DNA from: Glaciecola sp. UBA1851
GTDB taxonomy: Bacteria > Pseudomonadota > Gammaproteobacteria > Enterobacterales > Alteromonadaceae
DNA: 48,165 nucleotides
NCBI GenBank assembly: GCA_002338515.1
Contig: DDIL01000100.1
Coordinates: 1 to 48,165 of the forward strand
Direction: 5' to 3'
The notes beneath the pieces were generated by a model, which saw only the letters and a list, made by a program, of their open reading frames with translations, had not been told where the DNA came from and searched no databases. Both the position numbers and the translations under genes were made by a program. Positions 27,759-35,396 of the stretch are shown here, piece after piece; position 1 is the stretch's first letter, and each line of letters starts with the position of its first letter.

Positions 27759-28190
27759 TTATCTTGTACGCGGACAAATTTCTTCGTCTGAAAAGAAATA
27801 TGCAATTTCACGTGCAGCAGACTCTGGCGCATCAGAACCGTGTACTGCGTTTTCATCTATAGATTCAGCATAATCTGAACGTAAAGTACCTGCAGCCGCT
27901 TCACTTGGGTTGGTTGCACCCATAATTTCACGATTTTTCACGACAGCACTTTCGCCTTCAAGAACCTGTACCATGACTGGACCAGACGTCATAAAATCGA
28001 CCAACGCACCAAAAAATGGGCGCTCTTTATGTTCAGCGTAGAAGCCTTCAGCTTTCTCGCGGCTCAAATGCACCATTTTCGATGCTACAATTCTAAGACC
28101 AGCTGATTCAAAGCGGTTATATATCGCACCGATTGCATTTTTAGCTACAGCGTCTGGTTTAATTATCGAAAATGTACGTTCTAAAGCCAT
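27759..28190 (-). CDS. ndk: Nucleoside diphosphate kinase
   Basis: Ndk moves the gamma-phosphate between nucleoside di- and triphosphates through a phosphohistidine. The ATG at 28190 (MALERTFSIIKPDAV) has AGGA about 9 nt upstream and gives 143 aa, as in E. coli; an upstream TTG at 28196 is less likely. The active His is in NAVHGSDAPESA, and conserved FYAEHKERPFF and GATNPSEAAAGTLR are present. It sits between the hscB remnant and rlmN, where ndk follows the full isc operon in related bacteria. Confidence 0.97.
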   Translation of the reverse strand: MALERTFSIIKPDAVAKNAIGAIYNRFESAGLRIVASKMVHLSREKAEGFYAEHKERPFFGALVDFMTSGPVMVQVLEGESAVVKNREIMGATNPSEAAAGTLRSDYAESIDENAVHGSDAPESAAREIAYFFSDEEICPRTR

Positions 28191-28368
28191 ATTCAAATCC
28201 TATTTTTAATTTATTTAGTGTAGTCACCTAGTCAGCAGGTGTAAAACCCTAGTAACTAGCTCTGTCATTTTTTAAGTTGCGCGCGATTATATGCAAGTTA
28301 GACCCAAAACACTAATCTAATTTTGTTAATGTTGTTCACATGCACGATTAATTGTATTTTTTAGGGTT

Positions 28369-28884
28369 TTAACTCTTTTCTATGGCTGTTTTTCGAGTCT
28401 GAATTTCGCTTTCTAACTTCTTAATAAACTTCAGTTTATTTAACTCTATACCAGCCAAATAATTTTTCTTACTTTCATTATTACTTAATAACATAGAAAT
28501 ATTATCTATATAGTCGGATATCTTATCCTTTATGGTTCTATCAAGCGCAATAATATCAGCGATAGATTGAGCAGAAGCTAGTGCTTCTCTTAAGTCCATT
28601 TGTTCTGTTAAAAACTCGGCATCATCTATTGCCTCTTGTTCAGACGGTAACGGAATACCACGCACTTCTAGCAAATGTAACCCTCGCTGTATATCGTCTT
28701 TGAGAACATGAAAACCATCCTTAACTTGCTCTTTTGTTTGTAAATGCGTTAGATGCTCAGATTCGTTTGATGCTAAGAATTGGTTTGGGGTTTTCTCACG
28801 TTGAAGTGTTCTATACCTTTGCTCCAGAATGGGTAAGTTCAAGATATAATGTTCGTCGATAGCGAACAATGAAAAGTAATTCAT
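28369..28884 (-). CDS. hscB: HscB (Fe-S co-chaperone) with the HPD motif changed to TPN
   Basis: The ATG at 28884 (MNYFSLFAIDEHYIL) gives 171 aa, the exact length of E. coli HscB; an in-frame start at 28932 would run back into iscS. The J-domain and the C-terminal IscU-binding bundle are both recognisable (LEQRYRTLQRE; FLTEQMDLREALAS against E. coli FLMEQLELREEL). The HPD at residues 32-34, needed to stimulate the HscA ATPase, reads Thr-Pro-Asn (codons at 28783-28791). Its partners iscU, iscA, hscA and fdx are all missing here. It may be a decaying relic or may have a new role; the reading frame is intact. Confidence 0.88.
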   Translation of the reverse strand: MNYFSLFAIDEHYILNLPILEQRYRTLQREKTPNQFLASNESEHLTHLQTKEQVKDGFHVLKDDIQRGLHLLEVRGIPLPSEQEAIDDAEFLTEQMDLREALASAQSIADIIALDRTIKDKISDYIDNISMLLSNNESKKNYLAGIELNKLKFIKKLESEIQTRKTAIEKS

Positions 28885-28916
28885 CTTTATGTGTTTTTCC
28901 TCAAAAAGGAAGGGGG

Positions 28917-30140
28917 TTAATGATGCACCCAATCAACTTTTTCTGTATCAATAGAGTTTTTAAATGCATCCCACAACGGAGATATTTCTCGAAGCTTTTG
29001 AATGTTATTTATTATTAAGTCAATAACATAATCAATTTCTTCTTCAGTAGTAAATCGACCAATGCTAAAACGAATTGAGCTATGAGCTAGATCGTCGTTT
29101 AACCCTAGTGCTTTCAATACATAAGAAGGCGCTAAGTTAGCTGAAGTACATGCAGAGCCGGATGATACAGCAACATCTTTCAATGCCATCATTAACGATT
29201 CACCGTCAACATAATTAAAACTAATATTTAAGTTATGTGGCACTCGGTCATTTAAATCACCGTTAAAATATATCTCTTCTATATTTTTTATACCCTTAAA
29301 TAGTCTATCTCTTAACATTTTAATACGTTCATTTTCTGACTGCATTTCTTCTTTCGCTAATTGAAATGCTTGGCCCATACCAACAATTTGATGTGTAGCA
29401 AGCGTGCCACTTCTCATACCATGTTCATGCCCGCCACCGTGAATTTGAGCATGAATACGAATACGCGGTTTACGACTAACATACAGGGCACCAATGCCTT
29501 TGGGACCATACGTTTTATGCGCAGAAAAAGACATTAAATCTACTTTAAGCGTTTGTAAATCAATTGGCACCTTTCCTGTACTTTGCGCGGCATCCACATG
29601 AAAAATTATTTTTCGTTCACGACATATTTCACCAATGGTTGCAATATCTTGAATAACACCTATTTCATTATTTACATGCATTATGCTAACAAGCAAAGTA
29701 TCATCACGCATCGCCGCTTTTAATTCTTCAAGATCCACAATTCCGTTTTTTTGAGGCTTCAAATACGTTATTTCGAAGCCTTCTTGTTCAAGTTGTGCAG
29801 TAGTATCAAGAACCGCTTTGTGCTCAGTCTTTAGGGTAATAATGTGTTTGCCACGCTCTTTATAAAACGCTGCGGCACCTTTAATAGCAAGATTGTTTGA
29901 TTCAGTCGCGCCAGAAGTAAATACTATTTCTCTTGGATCTGCGTTTACCAGATCTGCAATTTGATTCCTAGCTATGTCTACCGCTTCTTCTGCAACCCAA
30001 CCGAAACGATGAGAACGAGAAGCTGGATTACCAAAATTGCCTTCCAACGATAAGCACTCTTTCATCTTATCAACCACACGCGGGTCCACTGGTGTGGTGG
30101 ATGCATAATCTAAATATATTGGTAGAGCAATATTATTCAT
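28917..30140 (-). CDS. iscS: Cysteine desulfurase IscS
   Basis: IscS is a PLP enzyme that takes sulfur from cysteine for Fe-S clusters and tRNA thiolation. The 407-aa protein (E. coli 404) keeps the PLP lysine in SFSAHKTYGPKGIG, the substrate-binding HVNNEIG and HVDAAQSTGK, and the persulfide Cys in SSGSACTSANLAPSY. The C terminus SPLWDAFKNSIDTEKVDWVHH resembles E. coli. It starts 12 nt after iscR and is followed, after only 32 nt, by hscB instead of iscU. Retention fits a continuing need for tRNA sulfur transfer (known for the family; inferred here). Confidence 0.97.
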   Translation of the reverse strand: MNNIALPIYLDYASTTPVDPRVVDKMKECLSLEGNFGNPASRSHRFGWVAEEAVDIARNQIADLVNADPREIVFTSGATESNNLAIKGAAAFYKERGKHIITLKTEHKAVLDTTAQLEQEGFEITYLKPQKNGIVDLEELKAAMRDDTLLVSIMHVNNEIGVIQDIATIGEICRERKIIFHVDAAQSTGKVPIDLQTLKVDLMSFSAHKTYGPKGIGALYVSRKPRIRIHAQIHGGGHEHGMRSGTLATHQIVGMGQAFQLAKEEMQSENERIKMLRDRLFKGIKNIEEIYFNGDLNDRVPHNLNISFNYVDGESLMMALKDVAVSSGSACTSANLAPSYVLKALGLNDDLAHSSIRFSIGRFTTEEEIDYVIDLIINNIQKLREISPLWDAFKNSIDTEKVDWVHH

Positions 30141-30152
30141 TATGTACTCCGC

Positions 30153-30632
30153 TTATATGTGCATACTAATTTCTATATTTTGTAATAGTGTTTTCGCTTG
30201 TTGTTTTTGTCGCCCAGCCACTTCACGAACGTTCTGTTGAGACATTAACTCATATAACGTAATGTTATTTAAGAAATGACTAATTCTGTCACTTAAATCT
30301 TGCCATAAATTATGTGTTAGACAACGCTCGCCACCCTGACAATCTGAGTGGCCTTGACATTTTGTTGCATCCACTGTTTCATCAACTGCCTTGATAATCT
30401 CGCCTATGGCAATTTGGGATGCTTGTTTCCCTAGCAAATATCCGCCACCGGGACCACGAACACTGGTAACCAGCTTTTTACGTCTTAGCCTTGCAAATAA
30501 TTGCTCTAAGTATGAAAGTGAAATATCTTGGCGTTCAGAAATGTCAGCTAATGTCACTGGACCCTGTTGCGAATGCAGTGCAACGTCAAGTATAGCGGTA
30601 ACGGCATATCTACCTTTCGATGTTAACTTCAT
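30153..30632 (-). CDS. iscR: Fe-S cluster-responsive regulator IscR
   Basis: IscR is an Rrf2-family regulator that, with a [2Fe-2S] cluster, represses its own operon. The ATG at 30632 (MKLTSKGRYAV) is the family start, giving 159 aa (E. coli 162); a TTG five codons upstream is less likely. The winged HTH (ISLSYLEQLFARLRRKKLV, VRGPGGGYLLG) is followed by the cluster ligands Cys-x5-Cys-x5-Cys and His in CQGHSDCQGGERCLTH. Two tandem IscR-like sites lie upstream, so autoregulation appears kept. Confidence 0.97.
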   Translation of the reverse strand: MKLTSKGRYAVTAILDVALHSQQGPVTLADISERQDISLSYLEQLFARLRRKKLVTSVRGPGGGYLLGKQASQIAIGEIIKAVDETVDATKCQGHSDCQGGERCLTHNLWQDLSDRISHFLNNITLYELMSQQNVREVAGRQKQQAKTLLQNIEISMHI

Positions 30633-30666
30633 TGCTTTAAAGTCCAAGTATAATTAAATTACTCAA

Positions 30667-30694
30667 AGTGTATATACCCGACTAATATTGTCAA
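30667..30694 (-). promoter_or_regulatory. Predicted iscR promoter
   Basis: On the minus strand TTGACA (30689-30694), a 16-nt spacer and TACACT (30667-30672) form a promoter that starts near 30660, about 28 nt before the iscR ATG. The -35 lies inside the proximal IscR site, so bound holo-IscR would block RNA polymerase. Confidence 0.55.
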
Positions 30695-30698
30695 GTAT
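30674..30698 (-). promoter_or_regulatory. IscR type 1 operator, promoter-proximal
   Basis: The 25-bp site reads ATACTTGACAA then TATTAGTCGGGTAT on the minus strand. Compared with the E. coli type 1 consensus as I recall it (ATASYYGACTR, then WWWYAGTCRRSTAT) it matches at 24 of 25 positions; only position 10 (A for T) differs. It covers the -35 of the iscR promoter. Confidence 0.78.
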
Positions 30699-30723
30699 AT
30701 AACCATACAATAAAGTCAAGTAT
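30699..30723 (-). promoter_or_regulatory. IscR type 1-like operator, distal
   Basis: This 25-bp site directly abuts the proximal one. Its left half (ATACTTGACT) fits the type 1 consensus, while the right half (TGTATGGTTAT) is degenerate. A strong site next to a weaker one resembles the paired sites at the E. coli iscR promoter. Binding is inferred. Confidence 0.55.
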
Positions 30724-30740
30724 TAACGTAATGATTACGG

Positions 30741-31562
30741 TTAGATGTGAGGGTCAAATGCCTCATTTTCAACTTTTCTAACAGTTGGGGAAATACCTGT
30801 TGATTCAAAATCTTCAGCTTGTAATTTAGGTATTGTGTCAGTACAAACATCGCCACCAAGGGTTTGAATCACTTTACACATTTCCTCTACCTTTTTATCC
30901 ATTAAGTGAACATGCTCTAGCATAATGCCTAAAGCGTTAGCCGTTGGGTCAGGGTTATCATGTGATACAGCATAGGCATCAAATCCGTACTTTTGGGCAA
31001 TTTCTTGACGAGCTTGCTTTTCAGCTGCAGTTTCCGACTCATCGGGTTTCTTAGCTAAAACAATTCGTCCCGGCACACCGATACATGTAGCATCCTCAGG
31101 CACATCTTTAATAACAACTGAGTTAGAGCCAATTCTAGCGTTTGCACCAATATTTAAGGGCCCTAGTATTTTTGCACCCGCGCCCACTACCACACCTTTG
31201 TGTAGGGTAGGATGGCGTTTACCTGCTTTCCAGCTAGTGCCGCCAAGGGTTACACCATGATAAAGCGTTACATCATCGCCTAAAGTAGCCGTTTCACCTA
31301 TTACCACACCCATGCCATGGTCAATAAATACTCTTCTACCTAAGGTAGCACCAGGATGTATTTCAATTCCTGTAATAAAACGGCTTAAATTCGAAAAGAA
31401 ACGAGCAAGCCATTTTAAATTGCATATCCATAACTTGTGGCTGAAACGGTGCATCCAAACAGCATGTAAACCAGGATAGTTAAATAGCACTTCTAATTTG
31501 GTTCTTGCGGCTGGGTCACGTTCAAAAACGCTTTTTATATCTTCTGAAAAATGATTAAACAT
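30741..31562 (-). CDS. cysE: Serine O-acetyltransferase CysE
   Basis: CysE makes O-acetylserine, the precursor that takes up sulfide to form cysteine. The 273-aa protein (E. coli length) has an N-terminal helical domain (DPAARTKLEVLFNYPGLHAVW) and a left-handed beta-helix of hexapeptide repeats (about residues 75-175: GATLGRRVFIDHG, GVVIGETATLGDDV, YHGVTLGG, GANARIGSNSV), with catalytic Asp/His in FIDHG and LYHGV. It lies upstream of iscR on the same strand. Cysteine supply next to IscS is a common pairing. Confidence 0.96.
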   Translation of the reverse strand: MFNHFSEDIKSVFERDPAARTKLEVLFNYPGLHAVWMHRFSHKLWICNLKWLARFFSNLSRFITGIEIHPGATLGRRVFIDHGMGVVIGETATLGDDVTLYHGVTLGGTSWKAGKRHPTLHKGVVVGAGAKILGPLNIGANARIGSNSVVIKDVPEDATCIGVPGRIVLAKKPDESETAAEKQARQEIAQKYGFDAYAVSHDNPDPTANALGIMLEHVHLMDKKVEEMCKVIQTLGGDVCTDTIPKLQAEDFESTGISPTVRKVENEAFDPHI

Positions 31563-31648
31563 ATAGGGTAATTCTTGTTAATTAGATCTGATTTTAGCAA
31601 TTTATTTATAAACGACCGACTATATCGAAAGTTTTATTCACGTTAGTT

Positions 31649-32413
31649 TTATTCTTTATTTTGCATGGATTTATCAATTGACGATAACATCCCTCTGAGT
31701 ATCGCTAATTCTTGAGATTCTAATCTAGCACGATTAAACATACGCTTAACTTTGGACATAATTGCGCCAGGGTGTTTCGGGCGTATAAATTCTGTTTTAG
31801 AAAAAGTAACCTGAAAATGTTCATAAAATTGCTCAAGTTCTTTATTTAATGGGTAATCAAGCAACGGGTCCGCTTTTAGTTTATCAGCACTTTCTTGTTC
31901 AATTTGCTTGTATGGCTCTCGTTGCATAGCTAAATAATGCATTCTTATTTCGTAACAAAGCGTTTGAACCGCCGCTGCAAGATTAAGTGAACTGTACTCA
32001 GGATTTGCATCAATACAAACATGGAAATGACATTGCTGTAGTTCCTCATTCGATAAACCGCTGCTTTCTCTGCCAAAGACTAGAGCGACAGGGTATTTTT
32101 GAGCTTCATCTATTAATTTTGCACCGCACTCTCTTGAATCAAGCATTGGCCAGCTTAACGTGCGGGAACGTGCGGAGGTGCCAACCACTAGTCCGCAATC
32201 AGCTACCGCTTCTTCTAAGGTACTTACTATTGTTGCCTTGCCTAGCACATCGGTAGCGCCTGCCGCCAATGCATTAGATTTTCCATCAGGTAAGTGCACC
32301 GGGTCGACCAAATATAAGTGCTTTAAACCCATAGTTTTCATTGCCCTAGCAGCACTGCCAATATTTCCTGTATGTGAAGTATTTACTAGCACTATTCGAA
32401 TAGAATCTAACAT
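31649..32413 (-). CDS. trmJ: tRNA (cytidine/uridine-2'-O-)-methyltransferase TrmJ
   Basis: TrmJ is a SPOUT enzyme that 2'-O-methylates position 32 of several tRNAs. The ATG at 32413 (MLDSIRIVLVNTSHTGNIGS) has GGAA about 8 nt upstream, giving 254 aa; an upstream TTG at 32425 is less likely. The knotted SAM site is seen in VFGRESSGLSNEEL and SSLNLAAAVQ, and motif 1 in NTSHTGNIGSAARAMKTMG. A helical C-terminal extension completes the family length. It is divergent from suhB, the usual arrangement in this group. Confidence 0.95.
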   Translation of the reverse strand: MLDSIRIVLVNTSHTGNIGSAARAMKTMGLKHLYLVDPVHLPDGKSNALAAGATDVLGKATIVSTLEEAVADCGLVVGTSARSRTLSWPMLDSRECGAKLIDEAQKYPVALVFGRESSGLSNEELQQCHFHVCIDANPEYSSLNLAAAVQTLCYEIRMHYLAMQREPYKQIEQESADKLKADPLLDYPLNKELEQFYEHFQVTFSKTEFIRPKHPGAIMSKVKRMFNRARLESQELAILRGMLSSIDKSMQNKE

Positions 32414-32598
32414 GTATTGTTCCAATAAATGAATTTAGCGAAACGGCCAAGCTTTCCGCGAAAAGGTGTATTGATAAATTGGCCATAAAATTTCAATAGC
32501 CTTTTTGATTAAGCTCTCCAGTGTAGCATAGCCGTTTAACATCTGCTAAACTCAGCGCTCTTAGATTCATTGTTCTTTTTACAATTTGGTGGTTTTTC

Positions 32599-33396
32599 AT
32601 GCATCCTATGCTCAATATAGCTGTGCGCGCTGCTCGCGCTGCCGGAAACGTTATAACTCGTGGTTTCGAAAATCGTGACGATTTAGATATTCAATCTAAA
32701 GGCGCTCAAGATTTTGTGACAAAAATAGATAAAGAGGCAGAAGCCACCATAATCAATAAAATTCAACAATCCTTTCCTGAACATTCTTTTATTGGTGAAG
32801 AAGGTGGTTCAATTACTAATAACCCTGACTTTACTTGGGTAATTGATCCACTTGACGGAACAAGCAACTTCATAGCAGGTATCCCACACTTTGCAGTATC
32901 AATAGCATTATTACATAAAGGCAAGCTAGACCAAGCGGTAGTTTTTGACCCTATCCGCGGTGAACTATTCGCAGCAAGCAAAGGTGGTGGCGCACAATTG
33001 AATGGATATAGACTGCGTTGCACAAAAGCAAAAGACCTATCCAATACAATTTTAGCGACAGCGCTTCCTTTTAGAAATAAACAGGATCTTGATCAAGAGT
33101 TAATCAATTTTGGCAAAGTATTTAAAGATGCAGGTGATATTAGACGCTCTGGTTCAGCTGCATTAGATTTAGCTTATGTTGCAGCCGGACGTTACGATGG
33201 ATATTGGGAAAAGGGTTTAAAAGCTTGGGATATGGCGGCAGGTGAATTGCTAGTAAAAGAATCTGGTGGGTTAGTGACTGACTATGCGGGAAATAATGAC
33301 CCGCTTTATGATGAATTAAAACAACCTAATTCTGCAAATGGATTAGTTGCTGGCAACCCTAGAGTGGTACAAAATATCGTTAAGCGCTTAAAATAA
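32599..33396 (+). CDS. suhB: Inositol-1-monophosphatase family protein SuhB (NusA/rRNA antitermination factor)
   Basis: SuhB is a Mg-dependent inositol monophosphatase homologue that in E. coli also joins the Nus complex on rRNA operons. The 265-aa protein (E. coli 267) has the metal-binding motifs GEEGG, WVIDPLDGTSNFIAGIPHFA and KAWDMAAGELLVKESGG. The ATG at 32599 gives the expected N terminus (MHPMLNIAVRAARAAGN). It is divergent from trmJ and ends at a strong terminator. Confidence 0.96.
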   Translation: MHPMLNIAVRAARAAGNVITRGFENRDDLDIQSKGAQDFVTKIDKEAEATIINKIQQSFPEHSFIGEEGGSITNNPDFTWVIDPLDGTSNFIAGIPHFAVSIALLHKGKLDQAVVFDPIRGELFAASKGGGAQLNGYRLRCTKAKDLSNTILATALPFRNKQDLDQELINFGKVFKDAGDIRRSGSAALDLAYVAAGRYDGYWEKGLKAWDMAAGELLVKESGGLVTDYAGNNDPLYDELKQPNSANGLVAGNPRVVQNIVKRLK

Positions 33397-33403
33397 TTAG
33401 TAT

Positions 33404-33460
33404 ATTGCACTGAGATAGATCCACTTTGAGCAATACCAAAGTGACTCAGTGCAATTTTTT
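33404..33460 (+). terminator. Terminator after suhB, nested hairpins
   Basis: The outer stem ATTGCACTGAG (33404-33414) pairs with CTCAGTGCAAT (33445-33455), and an inner stem CACTTTG (33422-33428) pairs with CAAAGTG (33437-33443). Six Ts (33455-33460) follow on the plus strand. It lies between convergent suhB and the YceI gene. Confidence 0.77.
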
Positions 33461-33469
33461 CCTCGAGAG

Positions 33470-34030
33470 TTAGTTAGCTTTAGCTAATTGCATTCTCATC
33501 ATAATTTCACGACTCACCCACTCTGCATCTGGGTCAGACTCAACCCCTATATTGTAATCTATACGATCTATTGCAAAGTTGGCACTAAACCCGTCTTTTT
33601 GTTCGTAAAGCACAAAAGTTTGAGGATTCGAAATATTTTTTAACGTTAACAAACCGCTCACTTTATAACCACCATCTATTACCGTTATTGAATCACTAAT
33701 GAATTTACCTTCAGGGTGATTTTCGACATCAAACCAGTCACCCTCGGGTAAAGTACTGTCATAGGTGAAGTCACCGGTTTTAGCCGACTCCAATTGAAAC
33801 ATAGCCGTAATTTGTGGAGCTTTTGCTGGAGGCAATGTAAGATTTGCCGTCCACTGTTCAAATATACCTGAAAACTGCATACCGGCATGTTCGCCAGAAA
33901 ACCCAACCTCACTGTTTTCATTACTTACAGTAATAGTTATATTGGCTATGGCAGGTTGAAGTGCCGTAACCGCACTTACAAGTAGCAAAAAAGCTTTAGC
34001 TGTTTGCGACAAACAATATTTTACTTTCAT
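33470..34030 (-). CDS. YceI-family periplasmic protein (second copy)
   Basis: YceI proteins are lipocalin-like beta-barrels that bind isoprenoid chains such as polyprenols or ubiquinone. The 186-aa precursor has a signal peptide (about residues 1-29, ending ALQPAIA). The mature part has the family pattern: an antiparallel barrel, a mid-protein FQLESAKTGD and a late LTLKNISNPQTFVL strand (in most members LTIkGvTkpVtl). It is the third gene of a YceI-cytochrome b561-YceI set and shares only modest similarity with the copy at 34645. Confidence 0.88.
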   Translation of the reverse strand: MKVKYCLSQTAKAFLLLVSAVTALQPAIANITITVSNENSEVGFSGEHAGMQFSGIFEQWTANLTLPPAKAPQITAMFQLESAKTGDFTYDSTLPEGDWFDVENHPEGKFISDSITVIDGGYKVSGLLTLKNISNPQTFVLYEQKDGFSANFAIDRIDYNIGVESDPDAEWVSREIMMRMQLAKAN

Positions 34031-34059
34031 TTAAGTATCAAACTCCGGAAGCGACAGTT

Positions 34060-34620
34060 TTAGTTGTCGTTGTTAAACCACCACATTCGTTTAACCAAAT
34101 TGATATTATGAGTGCGCTTGTGCCAATAAACAGCCGCAATATGCCCTACAATTAAACACGATAACAATATGGCTGTGTACATATGTATATTATTGGCAAT
34201 TCCTTCTACCAGTTTATTTCTTTGTATACCCGGAATATGTGGCCAGTTTAACCAGTCTACGAATACAAGGGTTGGAAGCCCAAAAGGGCTAGCAGAAACC
34301 ATCACCCAACCCGATAGTGGCATTATCGCTAATCCAGTATATAGCAGGACATGCCCTAGTTTAGCCCTTTTTGCCTCTTCCTTAGATATGACATTTGGTA
34401 AAGGCGGCTTTTGGGTAAAGATTCTAACGAGCAACCTTAATAAAATTGCCCAAAGCATTACAACACCCGAGGCTTTGTGTATTTGAAATAGTTTGTACTG
34501 CTCGGCCTTTGGTATCTCGGCATTTACCATATACAAACCAGAAACAAACATAAACACCAACCCCATTGCAATAAGCCAATGCAACGAAATACTTAAACTA
34601 TGGTAACGGTGTTTATTCAT
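34060..34620 (-). CDS. Cytochrome b561 family protein
   Basis: This is a four-helix di-heme b-type cytochrome of the inner membrane that exchanges electrons with the quinone pool. The 186-aa protein has four helices, with candidate heme-ligand histidines in SLSISLHWLIAMG (helix 1), FQIHKASGVVMLW (helix 2) and the paired HMYTAILLSCLIVGHIAAVYWHK (helix 4). It lies 24 nt after one YceI gene and 29 nt before another. A role in passing electrons to or from a YceI-bound lipid quinone is inferred. Confidence 0.92.
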   Translation of the reverse strand: MNKHRYHSLSISLHWLIAMGLVFMFVSGLYMVNAEIPKAEQYKLFQIHKASGVVMLWAILLRLLVRIFTQKPPLPNVISKEEAKRAKLGHVLLYTGLAIMPLSGWVMVSASPFGLPTLVFVDWLNWPHIPGIQRNKLVEGIANNIHMYTAILLSCLIVGHIAAVYWHKRTHNINLVKRMWWFNNDN

Positions 34621-34644
34621 AATTTGTTTTATAAGGTTTCGTAT

Positions 34645-35274
34645 TTACTTTTCTAAAGCAAATTCGCCTTCTATCATCACTTCCACGCTATCACCAATAT
34701 TAGGTACATATTTAGACATGCCAAATTCTGAACGAATGATTGTTGTAGTGGCAGAAAAACCCATTGTAGGCTTACCGCTAAAAGGCTGTCGTTGCATAGC
34801 GCCATTGAATACAACATCTAATGTTACAGGTTGGGTAACGCCCAAAAATGTTAAGTCTCCAGTCATAATTGCTTCTTTATCATCTGTCATCTTGATGGAT
34901 GTAGACTCAAAATTAATAGATGCAAATTCCCCAGCATTAAACCAACTTTTATCTGTGGCAAGCACTTTGTCAAAATCTTTTTCATCGGCATTTGGATATG
35001 CAGTTTGAATAGACATAGGATTAATAGAAGCAACAACTTTACTTTTAGTAACGTTGTTAGCATCGAATTCTATGCTAGCGTCAAAATCAGCGAAACGTGC
35101 AACATAGTCTGACAAACCCAAATGCGATACCTTCCACACAATAGAAGCATGACTTAAATCAACCACATATTTTCCGTCGGGCATATCGTTAAAAGGACTT
35201 TTAGCAAAAACCCAAGATATACACCCTGACATTACAATTGTGATTATTATAATGCTAGTTTTCAATAATTTCAT
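34645..35274 (-). CDS. YceI-family periplasmic protein or lipoprotein (first copy)
   Basis: This 209-aa YceI barrel has the typical start DGKYVVDLSHASIVWKVSHLG, a central FDKVLATDKSWFNAGEFASI segment and the strand LTFLGVTQPVTLDVVFNG. The N-terminal signal contains VMSGC, which would allow lipidation at about residue 17, while VFA-KS a few residues later would suit signal peptidase I, so the mature form is ambiguous. It heads the YceI-cytochrome b561-YceI set. Confidence 0.92.
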   Translation of the reverse strand: MKLLKTSIIIITIVMSGCISWVFAKSPFNDMPDGKYVVDLSHASIVWKVSHLGLSDYVARFADFDASIEFDANNVTKSKVVASINPMSIQTAYPNADEKDFDKVLATDKSWFNAGEFASINFESTSIKMTDDKEAIMTGDLTFLGVTQPVTLDVVFNGAMQRQPFSGKPTMGFSATTTIIRSEFGMSKYVPNIGDSVEVMIEGEFALEK

Positions 35275-35339
35275 AAATACTATTTACCTTTTAATTTAAT
35301 TACTTACGGGTTACGAGCATGCGCCTATAAATGATCGGA

Positions 35340-35372
35340 AGATTGCATTTTTTTAATATAAAAATGCAATCT
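35340..35372 (-). terminator. 13-bp inverted repeat, possible terminator after the DUF533 gene
   Basis: The arms AGATTGCATTTTT (35340-35352) and AAAAATGCAATCT (35360-35372) pair perfectly around a 7-nt AT loop. On the minus strand no U tract follows, so it may stop transcription weakly, or serve as an operator between the DUF533 gene and the YceI set. Confidence 0.38.
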
Positions 35373-35396
35373 AACGCTGTCTCAAAGCATAACTTG

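Noticed and set aside
28369..28884. hscB as a pseudogene
   Set aside because: The frame is complete, of exact family length, and the C-terminal part is still similar to E. coli. Loss of the HPD motif alone does not make it a pseudogene, although relaxed selection is possible.
28369..28932. HscB starting at the earlier in-frame ATG at 28932
   Set aside because: That start overlaps the end of iscS and adds 16 residues absent from the family; the ATG at 28884 gives exactly the E. coli length.
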